DNA of 36,673 bases from Streptomyces aurantiacus (GTDB lineage: Bacteria > Actinomycetota > Actinomycetes > Streptomycetales > Streptomycetaceae), in the NCBI RefSeq assembly GCF_001418335.1, contig NZ_LIPP01000080.1:1-36673 (forward strand), in the 5' to 3' direction. This document shows positions 7,490 to 16,900 of the stretch, piece after piece. The notes beneath the pieces are model-generated. The model saw only the letters and a program-made list of their open reading frames with translations. It did no database searches and was not told the DNA's origin. Numbering within the stretch: position 1 is the stretch's first letter; every line of letters begins with the position of its first letter. The position numbers and the translations under genes were made by a program.

Positions 7490-10400
7490 GTGAGATGGCA
7501 CCCTTCACGACGGTCACGGCGGCGCCTGGTCCGCAACTGCCTGCTGGTGGGCACAGCAGTGTTGTTCATCGTGCTGGCCGTATTACTGCTGACGACAGGA
7601 GACCTCGACGCTGACAACGGGCGCGCGGGCGTGGCGGGCCTTTTCGTGGGCATTGTGTCGCTGGCCGTGGCCCTCGCCGACCACTTCCGGCCCGATCTCT
7701 CGCCGCCCGATCCCGCTGTGCTGGCAGACAATCTGGCGCTGACGCTCAGGACGCAGTGGCTGGAGGAGGCAGAAGGACGCAGGCTACGCAATCCCCGGGT
7801 GTTGCCACTGGCTTGGTCGGCGACGTCCCGAAACGTCGCCGACCAGCACGGACCAGGGCTACGCTCCGAGTCGGGAGCGACCCACGCCGCACGGGTGCTG
7901 CGCATGCGTCTCAGTGGCCGCTTCGATGGCCGATTCGACGAAGTGACTCGCCAACTGGCGCAAGGCTTCGAGCGTCTGCCGAACCGACGATTGGTCGTCC
8001 TCGGTGAGCCGGGAGCCGGCAAGACGGTCGTCGCCCTGCTTCTTACGCTGGGTTTGCTTGCCGAGCGCGAGCAGGGCGGTACGGTCCCGGTGCTTCTGCC
8101 GGTCTCCTCCTGGGACCCGGTTCGCGAACCGCTCGACGGCTGGGTCGTACGGACCTTGGCCTCCGCGTACTACAACGGTCGCGCGGAGATCCCGCGCCTG
8201 CTACTGGATCACGGGCTCTTGCTGCCCGTACTCGACGGACTCGACGAGATCCCGGAAGCGGCGCGCCGTTCCGCGGTCCGGACGGCCAACCAGGCCATCG
8301 GCACCGAAAGACCGATCGTTGTCACCTGCAGGGCCGCCGAGTATGAGGATTTGATCCGCGGTGGTGCTCCCGTGCTCCGCCAGGCCCCGGTGGTGGAAGT
8401 CGAGCCGGTCAGCCCCGAGGACGTGATCGCTTATCTGCGGGACATGGACTGGCCCGACAGCCTGGGCGCGGACGCCTGGGACGAGATCTTCGAACACCTA
8501 CGCGCCGAGCCGGACAGCGCCCTCGCGACAGCACTGTCGACTCCGCTGATGGTCTCCACAGCGCGGCTCGTCTACCAGCATGGCGCCGACCCTGCCGAAC
8601 TGCTGGACACGGCCAGGTTCGACTGCCGGTACGCGGTGGAGGAGCACTTGACCCACCAGCTGCTCGATGCGGCCTACACTCCCGATCCATCCGCTGCTGG
8701 GTCCGATGCCAGGTGGTCCGCCGAGCAGGCTCGCCGCTGGCTGACTTTCCTGGCCGGGTATCTGCACGATCACCGTGAACGTGATCTCACTTGGTGGCGG
8801 ATGAGTGACCGGCTGCTGTCACGGTGGGTTGTCCCGGCCATCGGGATTGGGGCAGGTCTGCTGCTGACGATCGCGTCAGCGGCGTGGATGGTGTTGGTTT
8901 ACGGTGGCGACGTCCAGGAGATGGACGACACATCGTTCGTCTCGTCCCTGTCCGCGGTGATCGGTGGCGGCTTCGCGGTTCTGGCCACTGTCGTGTGCTA
9001 CGCCCACCCCGGCCGTCCTCCCGGGCGGTTGTCTCTGGCGGTTCGCGGCTCCTGGGCACGGCTGAGGCGAGGATTCCGTAATGGTGTTGTCCTGACAGCA
9101 GTTTCTGTTGTGCCCGTCATCGCTGGCGCCACAGTCGTCATCTCCATTGCTCAGGACGGCAGTTCATGGTCCATGTCCGCCATCGAGTTCTATTTCCAGA
9201 TGGTCATGGTCTGCGCCGCCCTGGCGACCGTTATCGGCCTCGCTCTTGCGGCTCACCAGTGGCTCGACGCGCCGCCGACCCGAGCCACGGCCCAGGTCGG
9301 TCCGTTGCACTCCCTCACCCAAGACCGCCGTTCCTCCTTGGTGGGGGCGCTGGTGTCCGGAACGGTCGTGGGCGCCGCTGGGCTCATCGCTTGGACCACG
9401 GGAGACTTCACGGGGCGGCTCGTCTTCCGGATCCTCACAGGCTGGGCGGGCTGGCCGGGCACGGTCGACCTGCGGGCACTCGCTCGCGACGGCCTGAACG
9501 TCATGCTCGACAACTTCGGATACGACTACGGGCTGATCCTCGGTCTAGCCATGCTGCTCCCCGCAACGGCCTTCGGGCTGCTTGTCCTCCTCACCCGCGC
9601 GTGGCCAAGATTCGTCGTCACCCGGCTACTTCTCGCGGTTCAGGGGCGTCTGCCCTGGCGGCTGATGGCGTTCCTTGCCGACGCCCGCGAACGGGAACTC
9701 CTGCGGCAGTCCGGCAGCGTGTACCAGTTCCGTCACGTCCGGCTGCAAGAGACGCTTGCCTCACGTACGACGCCGCACACTGTCCGCCCCCGTACGGATC
9801 GCCCGGCGAACCAGCCGGTTGTCAGCCGTCGTCTGGTCCTTGGGGCAGGAGCTGCCTCGTCAGCAGCCCTGATCACTGCGTTCGCCCTCCCCGAAGATGA
9901 CAGCCTGGTTGTTTTCACTGGGCACAAAGGCGAGGTGGGACCGGTGGCATGGCTGAACGGTGGCCGCCGGATCGTCAGCGGGGACGACAAGGGCTGGGTC
10001 CGGATCTGGAACCGCGACGGGTTTTCGCTGCCGGCTCTCGGCCTGCCAAGGAAGCGCCCCGATACACCCAGGGTCACCGCAATCGCCTACGGCGAACGTG
10101 AAGAGGTCCTCGCGGTAGGCACCGACGAAGGCGCCGTGTACTTGCGGAGCTTCTGGGAGGGGCCATGGAAGAAACTGTCTACCCAGAGCGGCGGCGCCGA
10201 CATCTTGGCGATCGCCTTCCAGCCCGGGGGACAGCTCCTTGCCGCATGCGACGAGGAGGGCCGACTGCACTTGTGGCACTGGCGCGACGGCCAGTACGGG
10301 CAATACGAAAACCAGGAGACTAAATTCCTGCAACACACGGGCCTGGCCTTCGACCATAGCGGAGCTCTGGCCGTTGCGGGTGACGATGGCGGTGTTCAGC

Positions 10401-10819
10401 TTGATCTGCTGAGCCATACGGGCAAGACCCGTACTCTTCCCGGCAAGGGCGCACGCTCGTTCATCTCGGCTTACGGGCAGGCCAGCTCCCTGAGTTTCAG
10501 CAAGGACGGCCACATGCTTGCCACCGTCGGCCAGATGGGCATGCCGCAGCTCTGGAATCTCCGCGACAGAAAGATCATCCAGGCACCGCGAACCGGCTGG
10601 GCTACCGCCGTGGCCTTCAGTCCAAACAACCCCGCTCAGCTCGCCATCGGCGACGACGACGGCGTCCTTTGGCTCTGGGACGCACAGACGGATCCCACCT
10701 CCGCCATCACGCTCCGCGGGCACGTCGGCGGAATCAACTCGCTCGCGTTCAACCCGGATGGAGACCGACTCGTCACCTCGGGCGACGACCGCACGCTGCG
10801 GCTCTGGGAGACAGCCTGA
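7490..10819 (+). CDS. NACHT-domain STAND ATPase with multi-TM region and WD40 propeller
   Basis: An 1109-residue protein. TM helices lie at ~16-36 and 45-63. A NACHT NTPase follows at ~165-400, with Walker A GEPGAGKT (172-179), Walker B LPVLDGLDE (245-253) and a VVTCRAAEY motif (277-285). About six hydrophobic helices span ~445-705. A conserved FRHVRLQE patch lies near 747-754 and another hydrophobic segment near 782-800. Seven WD40-like blades run from ~805 to the end, with tails such as VRIWNRDG, LHLWHWRDG, LWLWDAQT and LRLWETA. NACHT-WD40 proteins are STAND sensors whose propeller usually detects a ligand; some bacterial NACHT proteins defend against phage. The membrane region is the likely effector or anchor. 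The start is uncertain; the frame is open upstream to 6860. Confidence 0.85.
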   Translation: MRWHPSRRSRRRLVRNCLLVGTAVLFIVLAVLLLTTGDLDADNGRAGVAGLFVGIVSLAVALADHFRPDLSPPDPAVLADNLALTLRTQWLEEAEGRRLRNPRVLPLAWSATSRNVADQHGPGLRSESGATHAARVLRMRLSGRFDGRFDEVTRQLAQGFERLPNRRLVVLGEPGAGKTVVALLLTLGLLAEREQGGTVPVLLPVSSWDPVREPLDGWVVRTLASAYYNGRAEIPRLLLDHGLLLPVLDGLDEIPEAARRSAVRTANQAIGTERPIVVTCRAAEYEDLIRGGAPVLRQAPVVEVEPVSPEDVIAYLRDMDWPDSLGADAWDEIFEHLRAEPDSALATALSTPLMVSTARLVYQHGADPAELLDTARFDCRYAVEEHLTHQLLDAAYTPDPSAAGSDARWSAEQARRWLTFLAGYLHDHRERDLTWWRMSDRLLSRWVVPAIGIGAGLLLTIASAAWMVLVYGGDVQEMDDTSFVSSLSAVIGGGFAVLATVVCYAHPGRPPGRLSLAVRGSWARLRRGFRNGVVLTAVSVVPVIAGATVVISIAQDGSSWSMSAIEFYFQMVMVCAALATVIGLALAAHQWLDAPPTRATAQVGPLHSLTQDRRSSLVGALVSGTVVGAAGLIAWTTGDFTGRLVFRILTGWAGWPGTVDLRALARDGLNVMLDNFGYDYGLILGLAMLLPATAFGLLVLLTRAWPRFVVTRLLLAVQGRLPWRLMAFLADARERELLRQSGSVYQFRHVRLQETLASRTTPHTVRPRTDRPANQPVVSRRLVLGAGAASSAALITAFALPEDDSLVVFTGHKGEVGPVAWLNGGRRIVSGDDKGWVRIWNRDGFSLPALGLPRKRPDTPRVTAIAYGEREEVLAVGTDEGAVYLRSFWEGPWKKLSTQSGGADILAIAFQPGGQLLAACDEEGRLHLWHWRDGQYGQYENQETKFLQHTGLAFDHSGALAVAGDDGGVQLDLLSHTGKTRTLPGKGARSFISAYGQASSLSFSKDGHMLATVGQMGMPQLWNLRDRKIIQAPRTGWATAVAFSPNNPAQLAIGDDDGVLWLWDAQTDPTSAITLRGHVGGINSLAFNPDGDRLVTSGDDRTLRLWETA

Positions 10820-11302
10820 GCGGATCACGCCTTCTGCAAACCAATAAGGGTGTGGCTCTCCTCCGGGGAAGCTCTGAGCTGGGAGCCGCCAGCGGAACGT
10901 ACGCCACAGCATCGAGGGCCCGAAGACGTCGGCACCCGTGGCAGACCATGCCAGGTCCTCCTCGATCTTCCCGTCCGTACGGCGGAGACTCGTCGAGACT
11001 TCGCCGACCACGCGCGGCATCGCCCACCGCCGAGCGGCAATGACGGGGATCATAGCTCCCGGTCTTGACCAGCTGCGACGTCCCCACGATCAGGCTGGAA
11101 AGGACTCGCTGTATAGATCGAGACCGGGAACAGCACTGCGATGAGTGAACGATCAGAGAGGAATTGTCCTGTCGCAGCGCATCCGTCAGACGACGGGCTT
11201 TCGACCTGCGGAGTCGTCATGTCGTCTGAGAACGCTGATGGGTCGGGTTCTCAAACGACATGGCATTCGCGGAAATCGCGCTCTGGTCGGCGTAGCGGCC
11301 GC
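10820..11302. other. Gene-poor stretch
   Basis: No supported gene. A minus-strand frame from 11053 has a natural-looking patch in the noncoding part (about 11020-10850, e.g. GKIEEDLAWSATGADVFGPS) but continues antisense through the WD40 gene, so it cannot be accepted as it stands. It may be a fragment of an unrecognised gene. Confidence 0.4.
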
Positions 11303-11728
11303 TCAGCGGACCGGTGTCGTCTGGGCCAGGGCGATGCGCCAGTCGTCGCCCTGGCGGGTCAAGACGTAGGTCAGGACCCCGACCGAGGGCAGCTCGGACG
11401 AGCCCTGCGCCTCGGACCGTTCGTCGTGGATGGTCTTGGTGAGGCTGACGATAGCGACGTCTGGGGTGGTGAACCGGATGTCGTCGACCTCCAGCGAGGT
11501 CCGGATGTCCTTGAGCGGGGACGAGAGTGCTCCGGCCATGGCCGAAGCGAAGGCTTCACGCCCGAAGAGGCGCCGCCCAGCCAAGTTGACGAGCACCAAG
11601 TTTGCGGTGTGCAGCGCAGGCAGCACGTCCGGGTCGATCTGCGCCTCCTGGGACCGCGTGACCAACTCGCGAATCCTCTGCTCGTCGTCGGCGTCGTTGG
11701 CGGGGAGAGTGGAGTTCGTGGTGTCCAT
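11303..11728 (-). CDS. SnoaL-like / DUF4440 (SgcJ/EcaC-type) protein
   Basis: A 141-residue protein starting at ATG 11728. It shows the NTF2-like pattern of the SgcJ/EcaC group: an N-terminal helix (EQRIRELVTRSQEA), a central VLVNLAGRRLFGREAFASAM block and a strand-rich C-terminus (DVAIVSLTKTIHDER, VLTYVLTRQGDDWRIALAQ). These proteins form cone-shaped alpha+beta barrels and serve as small binding proteins or enzymes; most are uncharacterised. It stands alone, flanked by gene-poor DNA. Superfamily call fairly sure, function unknown. Confidence 0.7.
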   Translation of the reverse strand: MDTTNSTLPANDADDEQRIRELVTRSQEAQIDPDVLPALHTANLVLVNLAGRRLFGREAFASAMAGALSSPLKDIRTSLEVDDIRFTTPDVAIVSLTKTIHDERSEAQGSSELPSVGVLTYVLTRQGDDWRIALAQTTPVR

Positions 11729-12568
11729 GGGGGGGGAACCTAGGACTTCAACTTAGGTTGAGGTCAACTCCTCTCGCTGGCCTGACAGCTGCCAGGTGTC
11801 CACACGGGTGTCCTGTCGCCTCGCGTCTGTCAGAGGGTGAGCCTCTGACCTGCTGCAGAACCGCTGGTACAGAGGGTCCTGGGTTCCGAGAGCGGTGTAG
11901 CTGCGGGCGAGCCGTCGGCTCAGTTCGGCAGTCGTGGCCAGATAGAGCTCGGAGATCAAACCCCACGAACGAAGCAAACACAGCAGCTCAGCGCGCGACG
12001 CAATGAGAATCCGCCAGCACGAACGAGAACGAGTGAGAATCCGACAGCTTCAATGCGACAGGACAGGAATGTGTCTCACCGCGCTGTCCTTTGGGCCGGA
12101 CAAAGGCCACCGTCGATGAGAAAAGGACACGTGAAATTCGAGCTTACAGCAGGTCATCCCGGCCTGCCGGCCACGCGTGCCGACGGCTCTCCACGTGAGC
12201 GAAAAAGTCTTCCACGTTTGCAGCCACGAACTCCCCCTTATCCACGACCGGTTGCGATCACGCTACCCGGCCCTCCCCCGTCTGGTCAGGGGGCCGCAGG
12301 CCACCGGCGGCCACCGGCGCGGCGGCGTCGACGCGCAACGGGTCCGCGCCATGTTGACGGCGTCGGCACGGGACCGAGCCGGGCGGGGAGCAGAGGTGTC
12401 TCCTGACCCTGAGTTGCGTGTCACCCCGGAAGGACTTAAAAGCATCCTGGCCTGCGCAAAATCGGCAGTCAGGGGCTACCGGTCTAATCGGCAGACGAAT
12501 CGGCGCTGAAATTGGAACCGAGATCGGAACCCCAGTTGGCACGCGGGCCAGACCCTCACGGCCCGTCG
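11729..12568. other. Gene-poor stretch with possible gene remnants
   Basis: No full gene is supported. A minus-strand frame 11977-11753 with a TTG start has a plausible helical stretch (ISELYLATTAELSRRLARS) but no ribosome binding site, so it may be a remnant. At 12476-12530 short near-repeats of AATCGGCAGACG / GAACCGAGATCGGAACC type occur; they encode an I-G-x-x-I-G pattern on the plus strand, but no start goes with it. The similar GAGAATCCGCCAGC and GAGAATCCGACAGC near 12005 and 12032 are a short direct repeat. Confidence 0.4.
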
Positions 12569-13362
12569 TCATCGGTCGCGCGGGCGCTTCCCGAACAGGG
12601 CCTGGCGCAGCGTCGTGGGTTGCAGTGGGGGGTCGGTGCGGCATTGGGGGCAGTGGCGGCCGTCTTGTGGTGGCGCGTCGTCGTAGAGCTCACCGGGCTG
12701 GCCGGTGAGCGGGAGTCCGCAGCGTTCACACAGCCTGGGCCCGGGCCCGAGTGAGGGCCCGGGTGAGGGAGCGTTGTCGGGTTGTCTGTTCTTCCCAGCG
12801 TTCACGCTGGGCTGCCCAGGCCTGCGTCTGCTCTTCGCGCTGCGCGCTGGCGGCGGCGGCGTGCTTCCTCCCTGACCACCCATGCCTCGTGGTCACCCGG
12901 ATTGGCCAGGGCGTCGGCGAGGGTTTCGAACTGGCCGTGGCCGCAGCGTCGCCACACCATCCCGTACGGGCCCTCCGCCTGGAGGCGTCCCAGGGTGTGA
13001 ACAGGACGGGGATCGCGTCCGCGTAGTCGTAGTAGCCGTCCCGCTCCTCGTCGGCCCCGTACGGGCCGTACCCCTGGTAGGTGCCGGACCATACTTTCCT
13101 GGTCTGCTGGAGAACGGTGTTCATCCGGTTCTTCAGCCGTTCGGGGCCGACACGGGTGCCGGGGTTGAAGACGACCGCGAGGGGCGGGTGGCCGTCCCGC
13201 CCGGTCGACGCGTAGCGGTTGCGCCACACCGGGGCCTCAAGCCCTTGGAGTCTTGGTCTTCAAGCGGAAGAAGGCGCGGTACTTCTCGAACTTCGCGGCC
13301 AGTACGCCGGGGGTTTCGGTGCAGCTGTCGACCTCTACGAAGAGCACCGGCAGGCCGGCCCC
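12569..13362 (-). pseudogene. Decayed replication-relaxation family gene
   Basis: Homologous pieces lie in successive minus-strand frames. The order is a FVEVD...[17 protein letters not shown] block (about 13350-13245), then [21 protein letters not shown]...KNRM...VLFTPWD (13229 to about 12990), then LQAEGPYGMVWRRCGHG...HEAWVVREEA in another frame (about 12990-12870), then an alanine/glutamate-rich helix back in the earlier frame ending at a TGA at 12728. Finally a C-x2-C ... C-x2-C zinc ribbon (CERCGLPLTG ... HCPQC) runs in a third frame to 12569. This order matches one replication-relaxation protein of actinobacterial plasmids and integrative elements, so at least three or four frameshifts have occurred. 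The N-terminal winged-helix part is missing, replaced near 13365-13385 by ISL3 transposase sequence. Confidence 0.7.
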
Positions 13363-13386
13363 TGCGGGGTTTGGAGGACCGCATCG

Positions 13387-13527
13387 GTGCCCAGCCGCGA
13401 GGCGGCACCGCTGGTGGCCTGGCTGAGGGCCCATCCGGGAGTAGAAGTGATCTGCAGGGACCGTGGTGCGGTGGCGTATGCCGAGGGTGCCGCGCTCGGC
13501 GTCCCTGACGCACTGCAGGTCGCGGAC
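13387..13527 (+). mobile_element. ISL3-family transposase fragment
   Basis: About 47 codons on the plus strand match the central part of ISL3-family transposases. They read [20 protein letters not shown], then a CRDR(G)AVAYAEG block and VPDALQVAD, where intact proteins continue with RWHLWHNL. The match stops at QVAD and both flanks are unrelated, so this is a short internal fragment without terminal repeats. It abuts the truncated replication-relaxation pseudogene. Confidence 0.65.
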
Positions 13528-13574
13528 GTCGACGGCAGCGCCCCGGCCAGTAGCCGATGACGAAAGGGATACCA

Positions 13575-13931
13575 ATGTCCAACGACGACTTGCGTCCCAC
13601 AATCGACTGGGACGAGTCGGCGCGCGGCAGCACCGGCGCTGTCTCGCCGTCCACCGGGCGCCGCCGGCTACGCCAGGACGCGATCAAGCCCTGGGAGCAT
13701 CGGTCATGGACCTCCATCCGCGACGCCATGTGGGCCCATGGAGTCGGTGCTCACCGGCATCCTCTTTTCGCCATGTGCCGCGTGCTGTTCGTCCGTTGCG
13801 TTCGCGTGGCAGGTCCGGGCGGGGTGTCGGCTGCTGAGGCCTCCGCGGGCGCACGCCGCGACGGCACTCTCACTGCTGTGGTGCGTCGGCGAGCAATTGG
13901 GCCGTCAGTTCTCGCAGGGTCGCCCGGCTGA
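13575..13931 (+). CDS. Hypothetical protein, 118 aa, convergent with the PKS
   Basis: ATG at 13575 follows AAAGGGA at a good distance. The first ~55 residues read naturally (MSNDDLRPTIDWDESARG ... IKPWEHRSWTSIRDAMWAHG). After about 13745 the frame becomes Arg/Cys-rich and overlaps the 3' end of the PKS gene by 62 bases. It may be a small element-borne gene whose 3' part was replaced or frameshifted at the boundary of the biosynthetic operon. Not recognised. Confidence 0.35.
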   Translation: MSNDDLRPTIDWDESARGSTGAVSPSTGRRRLRQDAIKPWEHRSWTSIRDAMWAHGVGAHRHPLFAMCRVLFVRCVRVAGPGGVSAAEASAGARRDGTLTAVVRRRAIGPSVLAGSPG

Positions 13932-16900
13932 GGATCTTGCCGACCGGCAGCAGCACCCCGTGCGAGCGTTGCACCTCCTGCCGTAGCTGGGCCGCCATCA
14001 GGGAGTCGAGTCCCTGACTGGTCAGATCCAGGTCCGGGTCGAGATGGTCGATGTCCACGCGGAGGATGGCCGCGATCCCGGCCCGGAACAGCACTGCCCG
14101 GTCCGCCACCGGTTCGGCCGCAGTGGCCGACCGGTCCGTGTCGTCGGTCTGCCGTCCGGTTTCCACACCGGCCCGCGTCGTCACGGTTCCGGAGACGGTC
14201 GCGAACGCGGATCCGGTTCCGGACGAGGACTCGGACGCGGCTCCGCCCGGGCTCCCGGAAGCAGGCCATGCCTGCGGGCGCGGTGGCCGGGAGCCCGGTC
14301 GTGGGACGGGGTCCGCCGGCGCGGCCTGTCGTACGGTGCGTTCCGGCCGGACGCACGCGGTCCGGGACGGAGCGGGGGGCGGGACGGTCGTGACGCGGCG
14401 CGCGGAGGCTTCGTCCACGACGTCCCGGAGGAAGGGGGAGGCCGCCGCGACCGGGTACGTGCTCCGCCACCGGCCCCAGTCCACCGGCATGACCACGGTG
14501 TCCCCTGCCTCCGTGGCCAGCAGGTGGTCCAGCACTGCGAGTCCGGCGGCGGAGGTGAACCCGGTCATGCCCTTCGGGATCAGGTTCCGTCCGAGTGCGG
14601 TGCCCGCCTCGGCGGCCATGCCCCGGTCGGTCCAGAAGCCCCAGTTCACCGCGAGCGCCCTGCGGCCCCGGCTGCGACGGCCGCGGGCGATCGCGTCCAG
14701 GCCCGCGTTCGCGGCTGCTCCCGCCGCGACGTGGGGCGAGGCCAGCAGGGCGTTCCCCGAGGAGAACAGGACGAAGTGGTCGAGGTCGTCCGCGAAGAGA
14801 CGGTCGAGGACGCGGGCGCCCTCCAGCTTGGGTCGCAGAACGGCTTCCAGGTCCCGCAGGGTGGTGTCGCCGATCGGCTTGTACAGGAAGACGCCGGCGG
14901 TGTGGAAGACGCCCCGCACCGGCGGGTGGCCCGCGGCGCGGCGGTACTCGACCAGCCGGCGCATAGACCGTTCGTCCGAGGCGTCCACGGGGGCGTACTG
15001 CACCGCGGCGCCCTGACCGCGTAGTTCCGCCAGCAGGGCGGTGATGTCGTCCCCCGCCGGTGCGGCGGCCCTCCCGGGCAGGGTGCGGCCGGTGAGCAGC
15101 AGGTGTCCGGCGCCACGGGCCACCAGCCAGCGGGCCAGTTCGGAGCCGAGGCCCCCGGCACCGCCGGTCACGAGATACGTGGCGTCCGGCCGCATCCGGG
15201 TCGGCGCGGGCACGGGCGGGGGTGTCGGGGCGGTGCGCAGGTCGATGAGCACCTTGCCGATGTGCCGTGCCCCGGAGATGTCGTCGAACGCCGAGCCGAC
15301 TGCGTCCAGCGGGTACACCTCGGCGGGCAGCGGCGCGAGTTCACCGGCCGCGATCAGGCGCAGCACGCGGCCGAGGAGTGCCCCTGCCCGCTCGGGGTGC
15401 TCACGGCACAGGGCGGCGATGTCGAGGCGGTGGCAGGAGCCGTTGCGCGGGAGGCCTCCCGTATCGGTCGGCGGGCTGTCCGCGAGTTCCACGTAGCGCC
15501 CGTGCGGTGCGAGCATGTCGAGGTTCTGGTCGACGGCTGTTCCGGTCAGCGAGTTGAGGATGACGTCCATCCCGGTGCCCCGGGTCTCGGCCAGCAGCGG
15601 TCCGGCGAAGTCCGTCCGGGAGTCGGCGACCCGGGTGACGCCCATGGCGCGCAGCAGGGCCCGCCGCTTCTCGCTGCCGGCGGTGGCGTGGATCTCGGCG
15701 CCGCGCCACCGGGCCACCTGGAGCGCGGCGAGCCCCACTTGGCCGGTGGCCGAGTGGATGAGGACCTTGTCGCCCTCGCGGAGCGCGGCCAGTTCCATGA
15801 GGCCGTACCAGGCGGTCAGGTAGGAGATCGGTACGGTGGCGGCCTCGGCGAGCGAGAGGCCGTCGGGCAGGCGGTGGGTCAGCCGGCGGTCGGCGAGGAC
15901 CCGGGTGGCCAGTCCTGGACGGGTGACGGCGACCACGCGGTCGCCAACGGCCAGTCCTCGCACGCCGCTGCCGGTGGCGGTCACCACGCCGGACGTTTCC
16001 TGGCCCAGCCGGTCGTCGTCATCCGGGCCCGGGTGGGTACCGGTCGCCCGGAGCACGTCACGGAAGCCGACGCCGCCGTACGCCGCGGCGATCTCCACCT
16101 CGTCGGCCGCCGGGGGCCGCGCCGCGGCCGTCCCGGACAGCGGGACCGCGCGGCCGTCCCGGGCCGGCAGGGCCTCGGTGACGTCGTCGGCGCCGGACGC
16201 CGGTGAGGTGCGGCGCAGCCGTAGGACGTACCGGGCGCCCGCCCGCAGCGCGATCTGGTCCTCGGTCCCGTCGGCGACCGCGATCTCCCGGGCCAGCGCC
16301 TGCGCCTGCTCGATGCCGTGGGCCGGGTCGAGATCGACGAGGGTGTGCCGGACGACGGACAGTTCGCTCGCCGCGGTGCGTCCGAAGCCCCACACGGTGT
16401 ACTGCTCCGGATCCGGCGCCCCGTCCGTGCCGGCGACCGTCTCGGCGCCCCGGGTGACGAGCACCAGGTGGGGGGCCGGACCGTCCCGCCGCGCCGCGGA
16501 CAGCGCCTGGGCCAGCAGCAGCGCGCTGCCGAGGCCGAGCGGCACCGGCGTTTCCGCCGGCCGCGTCGCCCGCAGGCTCCACAGATGGACCACGGCGGCG
16601 ACGCCCTGGGGGTGGTCGCGGCCGACCTCGTAAAGCAGCCGGGCGTAGTCGTCGGGGCGGCTCGGGTTGATGCGGTACGTCCCGTCGCCGTCGCGCCCGT
16701 ACCTCTCCCCCGGGCGTACGGCGATCCGCGCGCCGTGTGCCGGAGCGAGTCGCGGCCCGAAGTCCTCGTCCTCGAAGACCAGCCAGACGCCGTCGTCCCG
16801 CCTAGGCGATGCCCCGAGCTCCACGGCCGGCGTCCACTTCGGCCGGTAGAGCCAGTCGGCCGGGTCTGCGGGTTCCTCACCACGCACCAACCGGCGGATG

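Noticed and set aside
9860..11053. Minus-strand 397-codon frame overlapping the WD40 region
   Set aside because: It is mostly the antisense shadow of the WD40 propeller, whose seven blades on the plus strand are clear.
12476..12530. Short ATCGG-containing near-repeats considered as a CRISPR or repeat-protein gene
   Set aside because: Units are only 9-12 bases, contiguous, without spacers, and no gene start goes with them.
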